Assembly: GCA_035506295.1 (NCBI GenBank) | Contig: DATJPR010000017.1 | Location: 1 to 47,127 of the forward strand | Length of the DNA stretch: 47,127 nt | Direction of reading: 5' to 3' | Source of the DNA: DATJPR01 sp035506295 | GTDB lineage: Bacteria; Bacteroidota; Ignavibacteria; UBA10030; UBA6906 | Shown here: piece after piece, positions 24,414-36,431 of the stretch | How positions within the stretch are numbered: the first letter of the stretch is position 1 | Layout: each line of letters opens with the position of its first letter | Notes under the pieces: generated by a model | Databases searched by the model: none | Seen by the model: only the letters and a program-made list of their open reading frames with translations | What the model was told of the DNA's origin: nothing | Made by a program: the position numbers and the translations under genes

Positions 24414-26402
24414 ATGAAATCCACATTGGTACTTTGCCTGTTGCTTGTCCTCTCGTTGACGAGCTACGCTGGCATAGCCCCAGGGACCCGCTGCACATGG
24501 GTGCCGAACTATGCAGCCGCCGGCGACACGATTTATGTCCCGGGCGGCACGCTGGATGGGGCGGAAAATGCCGGCTCGCTGGAGACAGCGATCAACGGAG
24601 ACACCACGGGCGGCGGCGGGCGAACGAATGTTAACCGCGTCTACGCGCTGTATCAGGGCCAGGTGTATTTCCAGCTGGCACCGATCGTTTGCAATGATCC
24701 CAATGGGAAACTCACCATTTGCGCTGTTCCGTCTGCTTCCGGGACCCAGAAGCCGATTATTCTGATCACCCCGGTTCCCCCGGCGACCACGATTTCCACC
24801 AACGCCGGTGCAACAGTGAACCTCGTTTATGGCAGCGTGAAGCTTGATGGCATTCACTATCAGGCCATGCAGGTGACGGGCAGCAACACCAACGAGCTCT
24901 TCCAGTGTGGCACATCGACCGGGAAGGCGCAATCGCTCGAGATCAACAACTGCTTGATTGAATTCTCGAACATCGACCTGTTCGACTGCACGAACGAGAC
25001 GGGCGCGATCGGCGGCTGGCCGTATGGCGCGAAGTTCCGCATCACGAACTCCTACTTCCGCAACCTGTTCTATGCCGGACAGTGGTGGGGCTCCCGTGTG
25101 TACCAGTGCAAGCACCCGACCGACACCGTATGGGTCGAGAACTGCACGGTCACCACGGGCGGTCTGACCTTCCTGCAGCAGAACCAGTTGACCGATTTCA
25201 TGTACATCAACCACAACACGATCATCAACAACAAAAAGTACTGGCTCTTGTCGCCGTATCACAAGACCTTCTTCGTCACGAACAACATTTTCGTCAACCA
25301 GAACTGGGTCGGTGAAGACACGAACGTGACGAACAGCGGTCAGGATCCGGACAAGTACTACATGAGCACGATCAATGTCGACACGAACAACCGGACCAAC
25401 GGCGAACTCGTGCAGGATCGGTATCATATTGCAGACACAACCCGGTTCTCGACCGCGCTGGATCTTAACAAGCTGATCGTGTACGTGTCCGACAATATCA
25501 ATTACTACGATCCGCTGTTGAGCAGCCAGTATTACAATTCCAGCGTCTACAAGGATGCTTCGATCAACGCACTGCCGTCCTACCTCACGTGGTTCGGTTA
25601 TCCGGGAGCTCCCTTCAAGATCGGCAACGTCCCCGGTGAATGGATGAACACCCGTACCTCCGCGTTGTTCGCGGCATACGGCCCCGGGCACGGCGGGATG
25701 ATCGAGAAGAGGACCAGCACGGCGAATCCGGGAATGACCACGCCTGCCATCGCCAATGCGGCCGAAGTGGACTCCATGGCGCACTGGAACGCGGCACAGT
25801 GGGGCGACACCCGCTTCGCGGCAGCCAACCTCACCAGCACACCGTACATCTATGGCGACTATGACCCGACCACCCTTCCGGGCGTCATCAGCGGTCATAA
25901 GGTCGACACGATCACGACAGGGAAAGCGGGCATCAGCAAGTTCACGGATCTCCAGGAGAACTTCGCCCAGTCGTCGAATCTGTCTGCGATCGACAATCTC
26001 CCCATCGGCGCGTTGATGTGGGACGATGCGAAGAACGCGGCCTTCAATTCTGCCACTGACTACGGCCTCGTTGTCGCGAAATATATCGCCGAAGGCGGTC
26101 TCCCGTTGGCCGTTCAGCAGCAAGGCACCGGCCTGCCCGGGACCTACACGCTGTCGCAGAACTATCCGAATCCGTTCAACCCTTCAACCGTCATCGAGTT
26201 CTCGCTCCCGAAGGCCTCGAATGTCGACCTGAAGGTGTTCAACATGCTCGGACAGGAAGTCGCCACGCTTGCACATGGCTCGTTCTCGGCCGGCGATCAC
26301 ACGGTCACCTTCAGCGCGAAGAACCTTGCCAGCGGTCTGTATTTCTATCGTCTGACTGCTGATCAGTTCTCCAGCGTACGGAAGATGATGTTGTTGAAGT
26401 AA
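24414..26402 (+). CDS. T9SS-secreted beta-helix-like protein between the two receptors
   Basis: 662 residues. ATG 24414 has GGAGAAG five bases upstream and is preferred to ATG 24402. The signal peptide is MKSTLVLCLLLVLSLTSYAG. The middle part has repeats of the type KLDGIHYQAM, SLEINNCLIEFSNIDLFDC, FRITNSYFRNL, VWVENCTVTTGG, YINHNTIINN, FFVTNNIFVNQ, the stacked-turn pattern of parallel beta-helix proteins such as pectate lyases. No lyase active site was identified. Residues 582-662 are a type A T9SS sorting domain (NYPNPFNPSTVIEFSLP...NMLGQEVATL...SGLYFYRL), so it is delivered to the cell surface or outside. Lying between paralogous receptors, it may bind or process glycan at the surface, possibly standing in for SusD; that is inference. 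Confidence 0.8.
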   Translation: MKSTLVLCLLLVLSLTSYAGIAPGTRCTWVPNYAAAGDTIYVPGGTLDGAENAGSLETAINGDTTGGGGRTNVNRVYALYQGQVYFQLAPIVCNDPNGKLTICAVPSASGTQKPIILITPVPPATTISTNAGATVNLVYGSVKLDGIHYQAMQVTGSNTNELFQCGTSTGKAQSLEINNCLIEFSNIDLFDCTNETGAIGGWPYGAKFRITNSYFRNLFYAGQWWGSRVYQCKHPTDTVWVENCTVTTGGLTFLQQNQLTDFMYINHNTIINNKKYWLLSPYHKTFFVTNNIFVNQNWVGEDTNVTNSGQDPDKYYMSTINVDTNNRTNGELVQDRYHIADTTRFSTALDLNKLIVYVSDNINYYDPLLSSQYYNSSVYKDASINALPSYLTWFGYPGAPFKIGNVPGEWMNTRTSALFAAYGPGHGGMIEKRTSTANPGMTTPAIANAAEVDSMAHWNAAQWGDTRFAAANLTSTPYIYGDYDPTTLPGVISGHKVDTITTGKAGISKFTDLQENFAQSSNLSAIDNLPIGALMWDDAKNAAFNSATDYGLVVAKYIAEGGLPLAVQQQGTGLPGTYTLSQNYPNPFNPSTVIEFSLPKASNVDLKVFNMLGQEVATLAHGSFSAGDHTVTFSAKNLASGLYFYRLTADQFSSVRKMMLLK

Positions 26403-26435
26403 CGTGGGAGTGGTTCACTCTCCCATGGAGGTGTT

Positions 26436-26465
26436 CGGGCGGCCGGCGTAATGTCCGGCCGCCCG
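26436..26465 (+). terminator. Strong hairpin after the T9SS protein gene
   Basis: CGGGCGGCCGG (26436-26446) pairs perfectly with CCGGCCGCCCG (26455-26465) over 8 bases and is followed by GTTTGTGTGTG. A smaller imperfect hairpin (TGGGAGTG/CACTCTCCCA) precedes it. It likely ends or attenuates the transcript before the second receptor gene. Confidence 0.65.
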
Positions 26466-26497
26466 GTTTGTGTGTGCGTTATGCTGTCACTGCAGGT

Positions 26498-26577
26498 CTG
26501 TCAACGGCGAACCCCGAAAGAATCCTAAGGCCTGCGGGGAGCCGCCCGCAATTCCCCCGAGAGCAGCCCGCTGACAG
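26498..26577 (+). other. Possible structured leader of the second receptor gene
   Basis: CTGTCA (26498-26503) can pair with TGACAG (26572-26577), closing an 80-base GC-rich segment with an internal GCGGG/CCCGC hairpin around GAGCCG. It ends 113 bases before the receptor start. It does not match cobalamin, TPP, SAM or fluoride riboswitch consensus as I know them. Structured leader RNA is a guess. Confidence 0.25.
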
Positions 26578-26690
26578 GCGCGAACCCCTGTTCTTCGAAA
26601 TTTCATCCCTCATCCTCTGCATCATGCGTCATGGAAGAGGTGTCGGTACACCCATCTGCTGGCTGTGAATCCCTCGTAAGGAGGAGAAGC

Positions 26691-29600
26691 ATGTTCTTGA
26701 AACTACGCTCCACTATCGCCGTTGGTCTGCTCGTCCTGTTCTGCCAGCCGTTGCAGGCCCAGGAAACCGGGGCCATCAAGGGCCGGGTGATCGACAAGGC
26801 CACCGGGGACCCGCTTCCATACGCGAATGTGCTGGTCGTCGGGACCAATATCGGCGCCGCCACCGATATCGGCGGCAACTTCATCCTGCACAACATCGCG
26901 GTCGGGACGAGGACGCTCCGCGTGGGGTACGTCGGCTACGGGACCGTGACCCGTGACATCAACGTGACGCCCGACAACGTCGCCAGCGTCGAGTTCAGCC
27001 TGTCGCCGCAAGCGGTCGAGGGTGAGACCATCGTTGTGACGGGTCAGGCGAAAGGGCAGATGGAAGCCATCAACCAGCAGCTGGCATCGAACTCCATCAT
27101 CAACGTGGTCTCGTCCGACAAGATGAAGGAGCTGCCGGACGCGAACATCGCCGAATCGATCGGCCGCCTGCCGGGCATATCGCTGCAACGCAACGCCGGC
27201 GAAGCCTACGCGGTGGTCGTCCGGGGCTTGTCGCCGAAGTACAACGAAGTGACGATCGAGGGCGTGCCGATGAGTTCGACGAACTACTACGACCGCAGCG
27301 TCGACCTGAGCCTGCTGAATGACGACCTGGTGCGCGGCGTCGAAGTCTCGAAAACCCTCCGGCCGGACATGGATGCGGACGCGCTGGGCGGAACCGTGAA
27401 CCTTACCCTGAAGACCGCGGACCCCGGACTGCACTACAGCCTGTCGGGGCTGGGAGCGTACACGGATTTGCGTCAGACATACAAGAACTATAGGTTTTCC
27501 GGGACGGTGAGCGACCGGTTCCTGGATGATCAGGTGGGAATCCTGGTGCAGGGGAACATCGAGCAGAAACAGCTCCCGTCGGACCAGTTCTCGGGCGCGT
27601 ACGATTCCCCGATCTACAACTCGACCACCGGCTCTTGGTTCGTCAATACCAACAACGCCCTTCTGACAGAATCGAACCTGAACCGGCACCGGTACGCGGC
27701 GAGCGTGGTGCTGGACTATACGTCTGATCTTGTCGACGTGAAATTCTACAATGTCTACGACCAGAAACGCGACAGCAGCATCAACAGGACGGATCAGTCG
27801 AACTTCGAAAGCAACGGGTTTCAGTACAACATCTATGTCAACGATACCAAGACCGAACAGCGAACACACTCCCTCCAGGCGCTGTTCAAGCTCGGGGGGA
27901 CCGAATTACCAGTCTCTCTTTCCTATACCAGGGGAAGCGCCTCAACGCCAAGAGGAATGGAATTCTGGTTTTACCAGACAAATGTCTCGAATATCCCATC
28001 GTCGCAAATTATCTATGGCGACCCGTACGACCTCATGCACGTCCAGGGCGTCATGGATCCGAACAGCGTCAACTCGACGCTGTGGAACATGTTTAATACC
28101 AACAGCCTGTTGACGGACGAGTCGTTTGACGCAAAGATCGATTGGAAGGTCCCCTTCAAGCTTTCGGACTACTTCACGGGGAAATTGCAGGTCGGCGGGA
28201 AGACCCATGGCGTCAGACGAACGAGCGCACAGGACAAGGTGTGGTATGACGTGCAATGGGGCGGGAGCAAGGGTCGCAGGACGTTGCTCATTGCTCAATT
28301 CCCGTACCTCACAGGCGTCAATGCGGACCTTGAAGGCGGAGTCCCTGCGGGACCGTTCGTTGACCCGAGCTATTCACGAAAGGATATCCTCGGCTACCCG
28401 ATCGGCCCGGGGTATAATGTCTACCAGTTGATATCGATGATGAACACGATCTATCCCGCCTGGTCGGACAAATTCTATGTCTGGGGGCCGGATACCTACA
28501 ACCAGGACTACCTCGACAATGAGCACACGGCGGCGGGCTATGTCATGGGCGAATTCAACCTCGGCTCCGACTTGACGGTTGTCCCTGGTGTCCGCTATCA
28601 GGACGAAGTGACCGATATCTCCGCCTATCATATTCAGCTCAACGGTTCGAACCAGAACGGTCTTGCCGGGGTTGCACCCGTCTGGTACGAATCGCGACGA
28701 AACACTCCGAACTGGTTCCCATCGGTCAACGTCAAATACCGTGCGACGGACAATATCCAGGTGATCGGTGCGGCCTACAGGAGCCTCTCCCTGCCGAGCT
28801 ACGGGGAAATCTCACCCATGGTGGAGTATGCCGTTAGCGCGAGCAGCGTCACCACGGCTAACCCGATGCTGAGACCCTCGACTGCGTGGAATTTCGATCT
28901 CGGCGCATCCTACTCTAGCAACGACGTCGGACTGTTGACCGTGAATTTGTTCTACAAAGAGATCTCGGACCTGATCTACTCGATGCAGCACTACATGCCG
29001 TACATGCCGTATCCTGTGGACAACGCGCCTTCCGACATCTGGGATCGGATCCCTTCTCCGACATCGGGCTACTTCGATTTGAACTGGGCAAACGTCAATG
29101 CGGCCACGGGGGTTGTCACGAGCATACCGATGAACGACCCGGCGAAGGCCTTCTTGCGTGGTATCGAGATCTCGTGGCAGACACACTTCTGGTACCTGCC
29201 GAGCGTGCTCAGCGGACTGGTGCTCGATCTGAATGCGTCGTACATGAGTTCGCGGCAGTTCTATCCGTCGTTCAACCTTGTCCAGGTAGGTGGATCGAAA
29301 CTCAAGCCGATTTATCATCTGATCTACCAGACGGTCTCCGGACCACTGCAGAATCAACCGCGCGCGATCTATAACGCGATTCTCGGATGGGACTATGCGG
29401 GCTTCAGCTCGCGGTTCTCGCTGCGGTATCAGCAGGAGACATTGACGAGCATGGACACGCAGTATGGGTTGGAGAACTACTTCTACGACAACGTACTGCT
29501 GATCGACATCTCGTTGAAGCAACAGCTCATCGGCAATCTGGCGGTGTTTGCAAACGCCACGAATGTGAACGCCGAGGTTGATAATTACTATTTCTCGCAT

Positions 29601-29693
29601 CCGGCGTACGGTGTGGCGACGGCAGGGCAGCTGCCGACGAACAAGCAAACCTACGGCTGGGCGGTGCAGTTCGGCGTCACCTTCAACTACTGA
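26691..29693 (+). CDS. TonB-dependent receptor, paralogue of the upstream receptor (copy 2)
   Basis: 1000 residues. ATG 26691 has AAGGAGGAG six bases upstream, a very strong signal; an in-frame start 20 codons earlier lacks one. Signal peptide MFLKLRSTIAVGLLVLFCQP, then a carboxypeptidase-regulatory-like domain (GAIKGRVIDKATGDPLPYAN), a plug and a barrel as in copy 1, ending FGVTFNY. The block 27042-27480 has no gaps and few differences against 21640-22078, while the N-terminal domain and the middle of the barrel differ clearly, including loop lengths. The loops probably contact the ligand, so the two receptors may take related but different oligosaccharides. A clear terminator follows. Confidence 0.9.
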   Translation: MFLKLRSTIAVGLLVLFCQPLQAQETGAIKGRVIDKATGDPLPYANVLVVGTNIGAATDIGGNFILHNIAVGTRTLRVGYVGYGTVTRDINVTPDNVASVEFSLSPQAVEGETIVVTGQAKGQMEAINQQLASNSIINVVSSDKMKELPDANIAESIGRLPGISLQRNAGEAYAVVVRGLSPKYNEVTIEGVPMSSTNYYDRSVDLSLLNDDLVRGVEVSKTLRPDMDADALGGTVNLTLKTADPGLHYSLSGLGAYTDLRQTYKNYRFSGTVSDRFLDDQVGILVQGNIEQKQLPSDQFSGAYDSPIYNSTTGSWFVNTNNALLTESNLNRHRYAASVVLDYTSDLVDVKFYNVYDQKRDSSINRTDQSNFESNGFQYNIYVNDTKTEQRTHSLQALFKLGGTELPVSLSYTRGSASTPRGMEFWFYQTNVSNIPSSQIIYGDPYDLMHVQGVMDPNSVNSTLWNMFNTNSLLTDESFDAKIDWKVPFKLSDYFTGKLQVGGKTHGVRRTSAQDKVWYDVQWGGSKGRRTLLIAQFPYLTGVNADLEGGVPAGPFVDPSYSRKDILGYPIGPGYNVYQLISMMNTIYPAWSDKFYVWGPDTYNQDYLDNEHTAAGYVMGEFNLGSDLTVVPGVRYQDEVTDISAYHIQLNGSNQNGLAGVAPVWYESRRNTPNWFPSVNVKYRATDNIQVIGAAYRSLSLPSYGEISPMVEYAVSASSVTTANPMLRPSTAWNFDLGASYSSNDVGLLTVNLFYKEISDLIYSMQHYMPYMPYPVDNAPSDIWDRIPSPTSGYFDLNWANVNAATGVVTSIPMNDPAKAFLRGIEISWQTHFWYLPSVLSGLVLDLNASYMSSRQFYPSFNLVQVGGSKLKPIYHLIYQTVSGPLQNQPRAIYNAILGWDYAGFSSRFSLRYQQETLTSMDTQYGLENYFYDNVLLIDISLKQQLIGNLAVFANATNVNAEVDNYYFSHPAYGVATAGQLPTNKQTYGWAVQFGVTFNY

Positions 29694-29764
29694 TCCGGAA
29701 GGAAAAATGCCGGGCATGACGCTCCAGTGCGGCTGACGTTTCTTGAGAGTGACCTTTCATCCGG

Positions 29765-29800
29765 GGTGGCGGGCAGAATTGTGTCCGCCACCTCTTTTTT
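29765..29800 (+). terminator. Intrinsic terminator after the second receptor gene
   Basis: GGTGGCGG (29765-29772) pairs with CCGCCACC (29785-29792) over a 12-base loop and is followed by TCTTTTTT. It closes the carbohydrate region. The rest of the spacer to 30030 shows no further gene. Confidence 0.85.
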
Positions 29801-30030
29801 GTGATGGGCATCCTTGGTTCCTACAATCGTCTGCAGGTCGGTTCGCTGAACCGACCACTCGCGTTTCACCTGTCGCACCAATGCAGACGGGTCTGGCGAC
29901 CCGTCCCACACTATCCTCCAAACTCCAAACTCAACGACTCGCTTGATTCTGACCCAACTTCTCCACAATTTTTTCGCGAACGAAACACTTTCCGGCGAAT
30001 TCGTGTTTGAAAAGTACAATCCTGGTGACA

Positions 30031-30837
30031 ATGCAAGAAGGGGAACGGAAGCCAAGCGGGGGAATAGCGCTGATAACCGGAGCTTCCTCAGGGATCGGGG
30101 AAGCTCTCGCCAAAGAGTTTGCGGTCCACGGGTTCGATCTGATTCTTGTCGCCCGCTCAGAACTCCGGCTTCGGGAAATCGCGTCTCAGCTAGGGCACAC
30201 CTATGGACGGACCGTGGAGGTGATTCCGGAAGATCTTTCCGTGAGGGATGCGCCTGAGGAGCTCTTCCGGCGGGTCTCTGCACATCATCCATCCATTGAT
30301 GTGCTCGTGAATAATGCCGGGTTCGGCGATTTTGGACCGTTCCACACTTCGGATTGGGACAAAAACCGCAGGATGATCGACGTCAATATCGTCGCGCTCA
30401 CGGCGCTGACGCGGCTGTTTCTTCCCGGGATGGTCGCCCGGAGGTCAGGAAGGATTCTCAATATTGCCTCCACCGCCGCGTTTCAACCGGGGCCGCTGAT
30501 GAGCGTGTACTACGCATCAAAGGCCTACGTCCTTCACTTTTCCGAAGCGATCGCGAACGAGCTCGAAGGAACGGGCGTCACGGTGACCGCGTATTGCCCC
30601 GGACCCGTGAGGACCGGGTTTCAGGAAGCCGCCGCGGCCGGGGATAACCCGCTGGCGAAGGGGCGAAGGTTGCCGTCGCCCGACGAGGTTGCGCTGGATG
30701 CGTTTCGTGCGTTGATGGCAGGGAAGGTGGTTCAAGTTCCGGGCGTGATGAACTATCTCCTCAGCCTTGCACCGAGAATGGTGTCCCGGAGCATGGTGCG
30801 CAAAGTTTCCCGGTATATTCAGGACCAACGAAGATGA
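30031..30837 (+). CDS. Short-chain dehydrogenase/reductase
   Basis: 268 residues from ATG 30031; a TTG eight codons upstream is an alternative. The Rossmann fold shows LITGASSGIGEALAKEF (cofactor loop), VARSE after strand 2 (favouring NADP), VNNAGFGDFG, and the catalytic residues S in NIASTAAF and YYASKAY (Y-x3-K). This is the classical SDR type seen in short-chain oxidoreductases with broad substrates; the true substrate is unknown. No signal peptide; the C-terminus (residues 235-268) is basic and could touch the membrane. The stop lies 34 bases before the hybrid kinase start, so both are probably on one transcript. Confidence 0.9.
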   Translation: MQEGERKPSGGIALITGASSGIGEALAKEFAVHGFDLILVARSELRLREIASQLGHTYGRTVEVIPEDLSVRDAPEELFRRVSAHHPSIDVLVNNAGFGDFGPFHTSDWDKNRRMIDVNIVALTALTRLFLPGMVARRSGRILNIASTAAFQPGPLMSVYYASKAYVLHFSEAIANELEGTGVTVTAYCPGPVRTGFQEAAAAGDNPLAKGRRLPSPDEVALDAFRALMAGKVVQVPGVMNYLLSLAPRMVSRSMVRKVSRYIQDQRR

Positions 30838-30871
30838 TCGTGGCCTCTGTCGGAACAGGTACAGGTCTGCG

Positions 30872-34066
<3,195 letters not shown>

Positions 34067-34139
34067 CGTCAGGCTGTTGAATGGAGCACAAATCGTTGGT
34101 ATATTTTCCTCTTCCCTTACTGTCCGAACGGAGAATCTC

Positions 34140-36365
34140 ATGAAGCTACGAATCCTCTCGGTGTTCTTCGTATTTCTTCTCGGCGGCTGCGCCGCATACA
34201 AAGAATTGGAACCGGATCCGCCGATCCTGCCCGCGGAACGCGGATATATCGAACTGAAGAACGGCAAGAACAACTTCGAGCTCGACGCGGGGAAGAAATA
34301 CTTCATCAAGTTTCCCAAACCCATGAGGGACCATTTCAAGCTCGTGGTGACCGCGCGGGCAAAGGCAGCGCTCCACGCATTTCTCACCCGGGAATTTGAG
34401 GGGAAGAGTGAGCCGTTTACGCCGATCGCCAACGAAACGCCGACCGACGACAGCACATACGTCTACGCCGTCGACCCGGGCGTGCCGTTCTTCTATTGGC
34501 TGATCGATTCCGTCTACAGCGATGTCCAGCTGGTCATGCGGTACCGGTATGTTCCGGAATGGCGCTATACGTTCGAGGTGCGGTTCGCCGGCTATGCGAC
34601 CACATTGAACGGCAACAAGGTCGATCGGGGTGCATACGAGGGAATCAACCCCTCGACGGATCTCAACTCCATCAATGCGAGCCGTGAGCTTTCCGCCCTG
34701 CAGCCACACACAGACCAGTTGCGGAAACTCACGACGGAACTGAATTCCCTTTCGGCGGTTTTTCCCCCGGACATCGCCTCTTCCCAGGACACGGCGTACA
34801 AGCAGTACGTTGACTTGAAGGGGAAGCTTGATGACGAGCTCGACTTCCAGCAGAACTATGCGCGCGTGCTTTCGGTCATCAAGATCGACCGGGAAACTTC
34901 CGGCGACATGGCGGCGTTCCTGGATGCCCTCCCGATTCTCGCCGATCATATGAACCACGCCCGGGATTTCCCCTCCGGCGCGGCACAACGTCTCAAGACG
35001 GAGCTGGGCGCCAGGGTCGATGAGATCGGCCCGTTCTTCGATCATCTCCTGACCACCAAGTCCGATGTGAGCCGGATCTCGCCGGCGCTGAACGGCGATG
35101 CGCTCTCAGCCCTGTGCACAGGAATTGGGCATCCCGTTCCCCGCGACGTCACCGGTTTGGCGCGGTTCATCCAGGAATTCAACACGGAAAGCGACGGACT
35201 TGCTGCATCGAAGGTGAAGCTGCGCGACCTCGACCGCGAACTCACGCGCAGCCTTCCCACGGCCGGCGAACAGTTCTTTACGACACAAGCGGGGGCGGCG
35301 AGGAAAATCAAAGAGTCCATCCCGGACGCAGCCGCAGGCAGAATGGACAGGTTCGGCAACTACACGTGCGCCGTCCAGCTGACGCAAGAACTGGCCGGGG
35401 CAGCCCGTCAGAGTCGTGACGAAGAAGTGATGTATCAGGACGGCGCGCAGGTAGCTGCGCTCCTCTCGACGCACATGTGGGGAGCATCCGAGAACGGTCT
35501 CCGTCAGCTGTCGGATGCCGCGACGTTCACGTCGGCGGCGTCGCTGGCAGACCAGCGGGGACAGGTCATCAGGAAATTTGAGCGAGACCTTTTCGACGGC
35601 GTCAAATTCGCGTCTCAGCAAAGGGTCGATCAGTTTGCCAAGGCCAATGAAACCACGATCGACAACGTCCCGGCGCTCTACCAGGATTCCGTGTTCAGCC
35701 CGGTCTATCAGCTGACCTTTAGCTCGATCGGGCCCGGCGATCTGGCCATGAAACGGAAGGAGATTGACGACTACCTGGATGGGATCAAGTACGGGCAATT
35801 CCCGGAAAACTCCATCAAGGCGATCTATGCGAGTTTCATCAGGGACGTCAACGACAGGGGAGTGGACAAGGCGCGTGCCATTGTCGCTCATGGCAAGTAT
35901 TATCGCGGGTCCGACAAACAGGTCAAGGGGCTGATCGACGAATGCGACCCCACGATGGCCAAATGGATCGTCAAGGCGAAGGACTATCGCCGGTTGTTTG
36001 CCTTCCCGGTGACGTCCAATCCCCGCGGGTCCAACGAATATTTGTTCCGGCTCGGCCTGAGAATCCCGTCCGAGGCGCAATTCCCGGTCTTCGACGTCAA
36101 CATCAAACTTCCACAGGACGTCGCGCGCAGGGCGGGGACCGAACAGTGGTATGAGGAGATTACGTTGAACAAGAAGCCGATCCGGAACGAAGGCCGTTTC
36201 CGCATCACAGCGCCGGTGGCGGACAACAACTATGAATCGCAGATCTCACCAGTCGAACTGGACAAGGACGGCAACAACGTCCTCGAGATCCGCTTCAAAT
36301 ATCCCGGGTACAAGGTCTTTGAGATCAGCGCGATGGCTCAGGTGCCGATCATCCGGAAGAACTGA
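34140..36365 (+). CDS. Large lipoprotein of unknown function, first gene of a transporter-like operon
   Basis: 741 residues from ATG 34140 with GGAG six bases upstream. The signal MKLRILSVFFVFLLGGC gives a clear lipobox (C17). The first 170 residues are beta-rich (ELKNGKNNFELDAGKKYFIK...RYTFEVRFAGYATTL); residues 175-500 are mostly helical with coiled-coil character (ELSALQPHTDQLRKLTTELN, KGKLDDELDFQQNY). The last 120 residues are beta-rich again (FRLGLRIPSEAQFPVFDVNI...DNNYESQISPVELD). I recognise no family. It is followed after 66 bases by the anchored solute-binding protein gene. A periplasmic or outer-membrane accessory partner of the transporter is plausible but inferred. Confidence 0.7.
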   Translation: MKLRILSVFFVFLLGGCAAYKELEPDPPILPAERGYIELKNGKNNFELDAGKKYFIKFPKPMRDHFKLVVTARAKAALHAFLTREFEGKSEPFTPIANETPTDDSTYVYAVDPGVPFFYWLIDSVYSDVQLVMRYRYVPEWRYTFEVRFAGYATTLNGNKVDRGAYEGINPSTDLNSINASRELSALQPHTDQLRKLTTELNSLSAVFPPDIASSQDTAYKQYVDLKGKLDDELDFQQNYARVLSVIKIDRETSGDMAAFLDALPILADHMNHARDFPSGAAQRLKTELGARVDEIGPFFDHLLTTKSDVSRISPALNGDALSALCTGIGHPVPRDVTGLARFIQEFNTESDGLAASKVKLRDLDRELTRSLPTAGEQFFTTQAGAARKIKESIPDAAAGRMDRFGNYTCAVQLTQELAGAARQSRDEEVMYQDGAQVAALLSTHMWGASENGLRQLSDAATFTSAASLADQRGQVIRKFERDLFDGVKFASQQRVDQFAKANETTIDNVPALYQDSVFSPVYQLTFSSIGPGDLAMKRKEIDDYLDGIKYGQFPENSIKAIYASFIRDVNDRGVDKARAIVAHGKYYRGSDKQVKGLIDECDPTMAKWIVKAKDYRRLFAFPVTSNPRGSNEYLFRLGLRIPSEAQFPVFDVNIKLPQDVARRAGTEQWYEEITLNKKPIRNEGRFRITAPVADNNYESQISPVELDKDGNNVLEIRFKYPGYKVFEISAMAQVPIIRKN

Positions 36366-36431
36366 CCGGCTGCGGCGAAGCACCAGCAGGTTCACGATCC
36401 TTCATCGAAACTTCTCAAGGTTGATATCGCC

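Noticed and set aside
24372..26123. Long open frame on the minus strand opposite the T9SS protein gene
   Set aside because: The opposite strand encodes a signal peptide and a textbook T9SS domain; the minus reading is rich in R, V, D and H without motifs, a usual mirror of GC-biased coding DNA.
26498..26577. Cobalamin or TPP riboswitch before receptor 2
   Set aside because: The consensus boxes I know for these classes are not present; only generic pairing is seen.
30767..30871. Extension of the hybrid kinase into the SDR gene
   Set aside because: The in-frame extension covers the SDR C-terminus and reads unlike a protein (WCPGAWCAK); GTG 30872 fits the spacing better.
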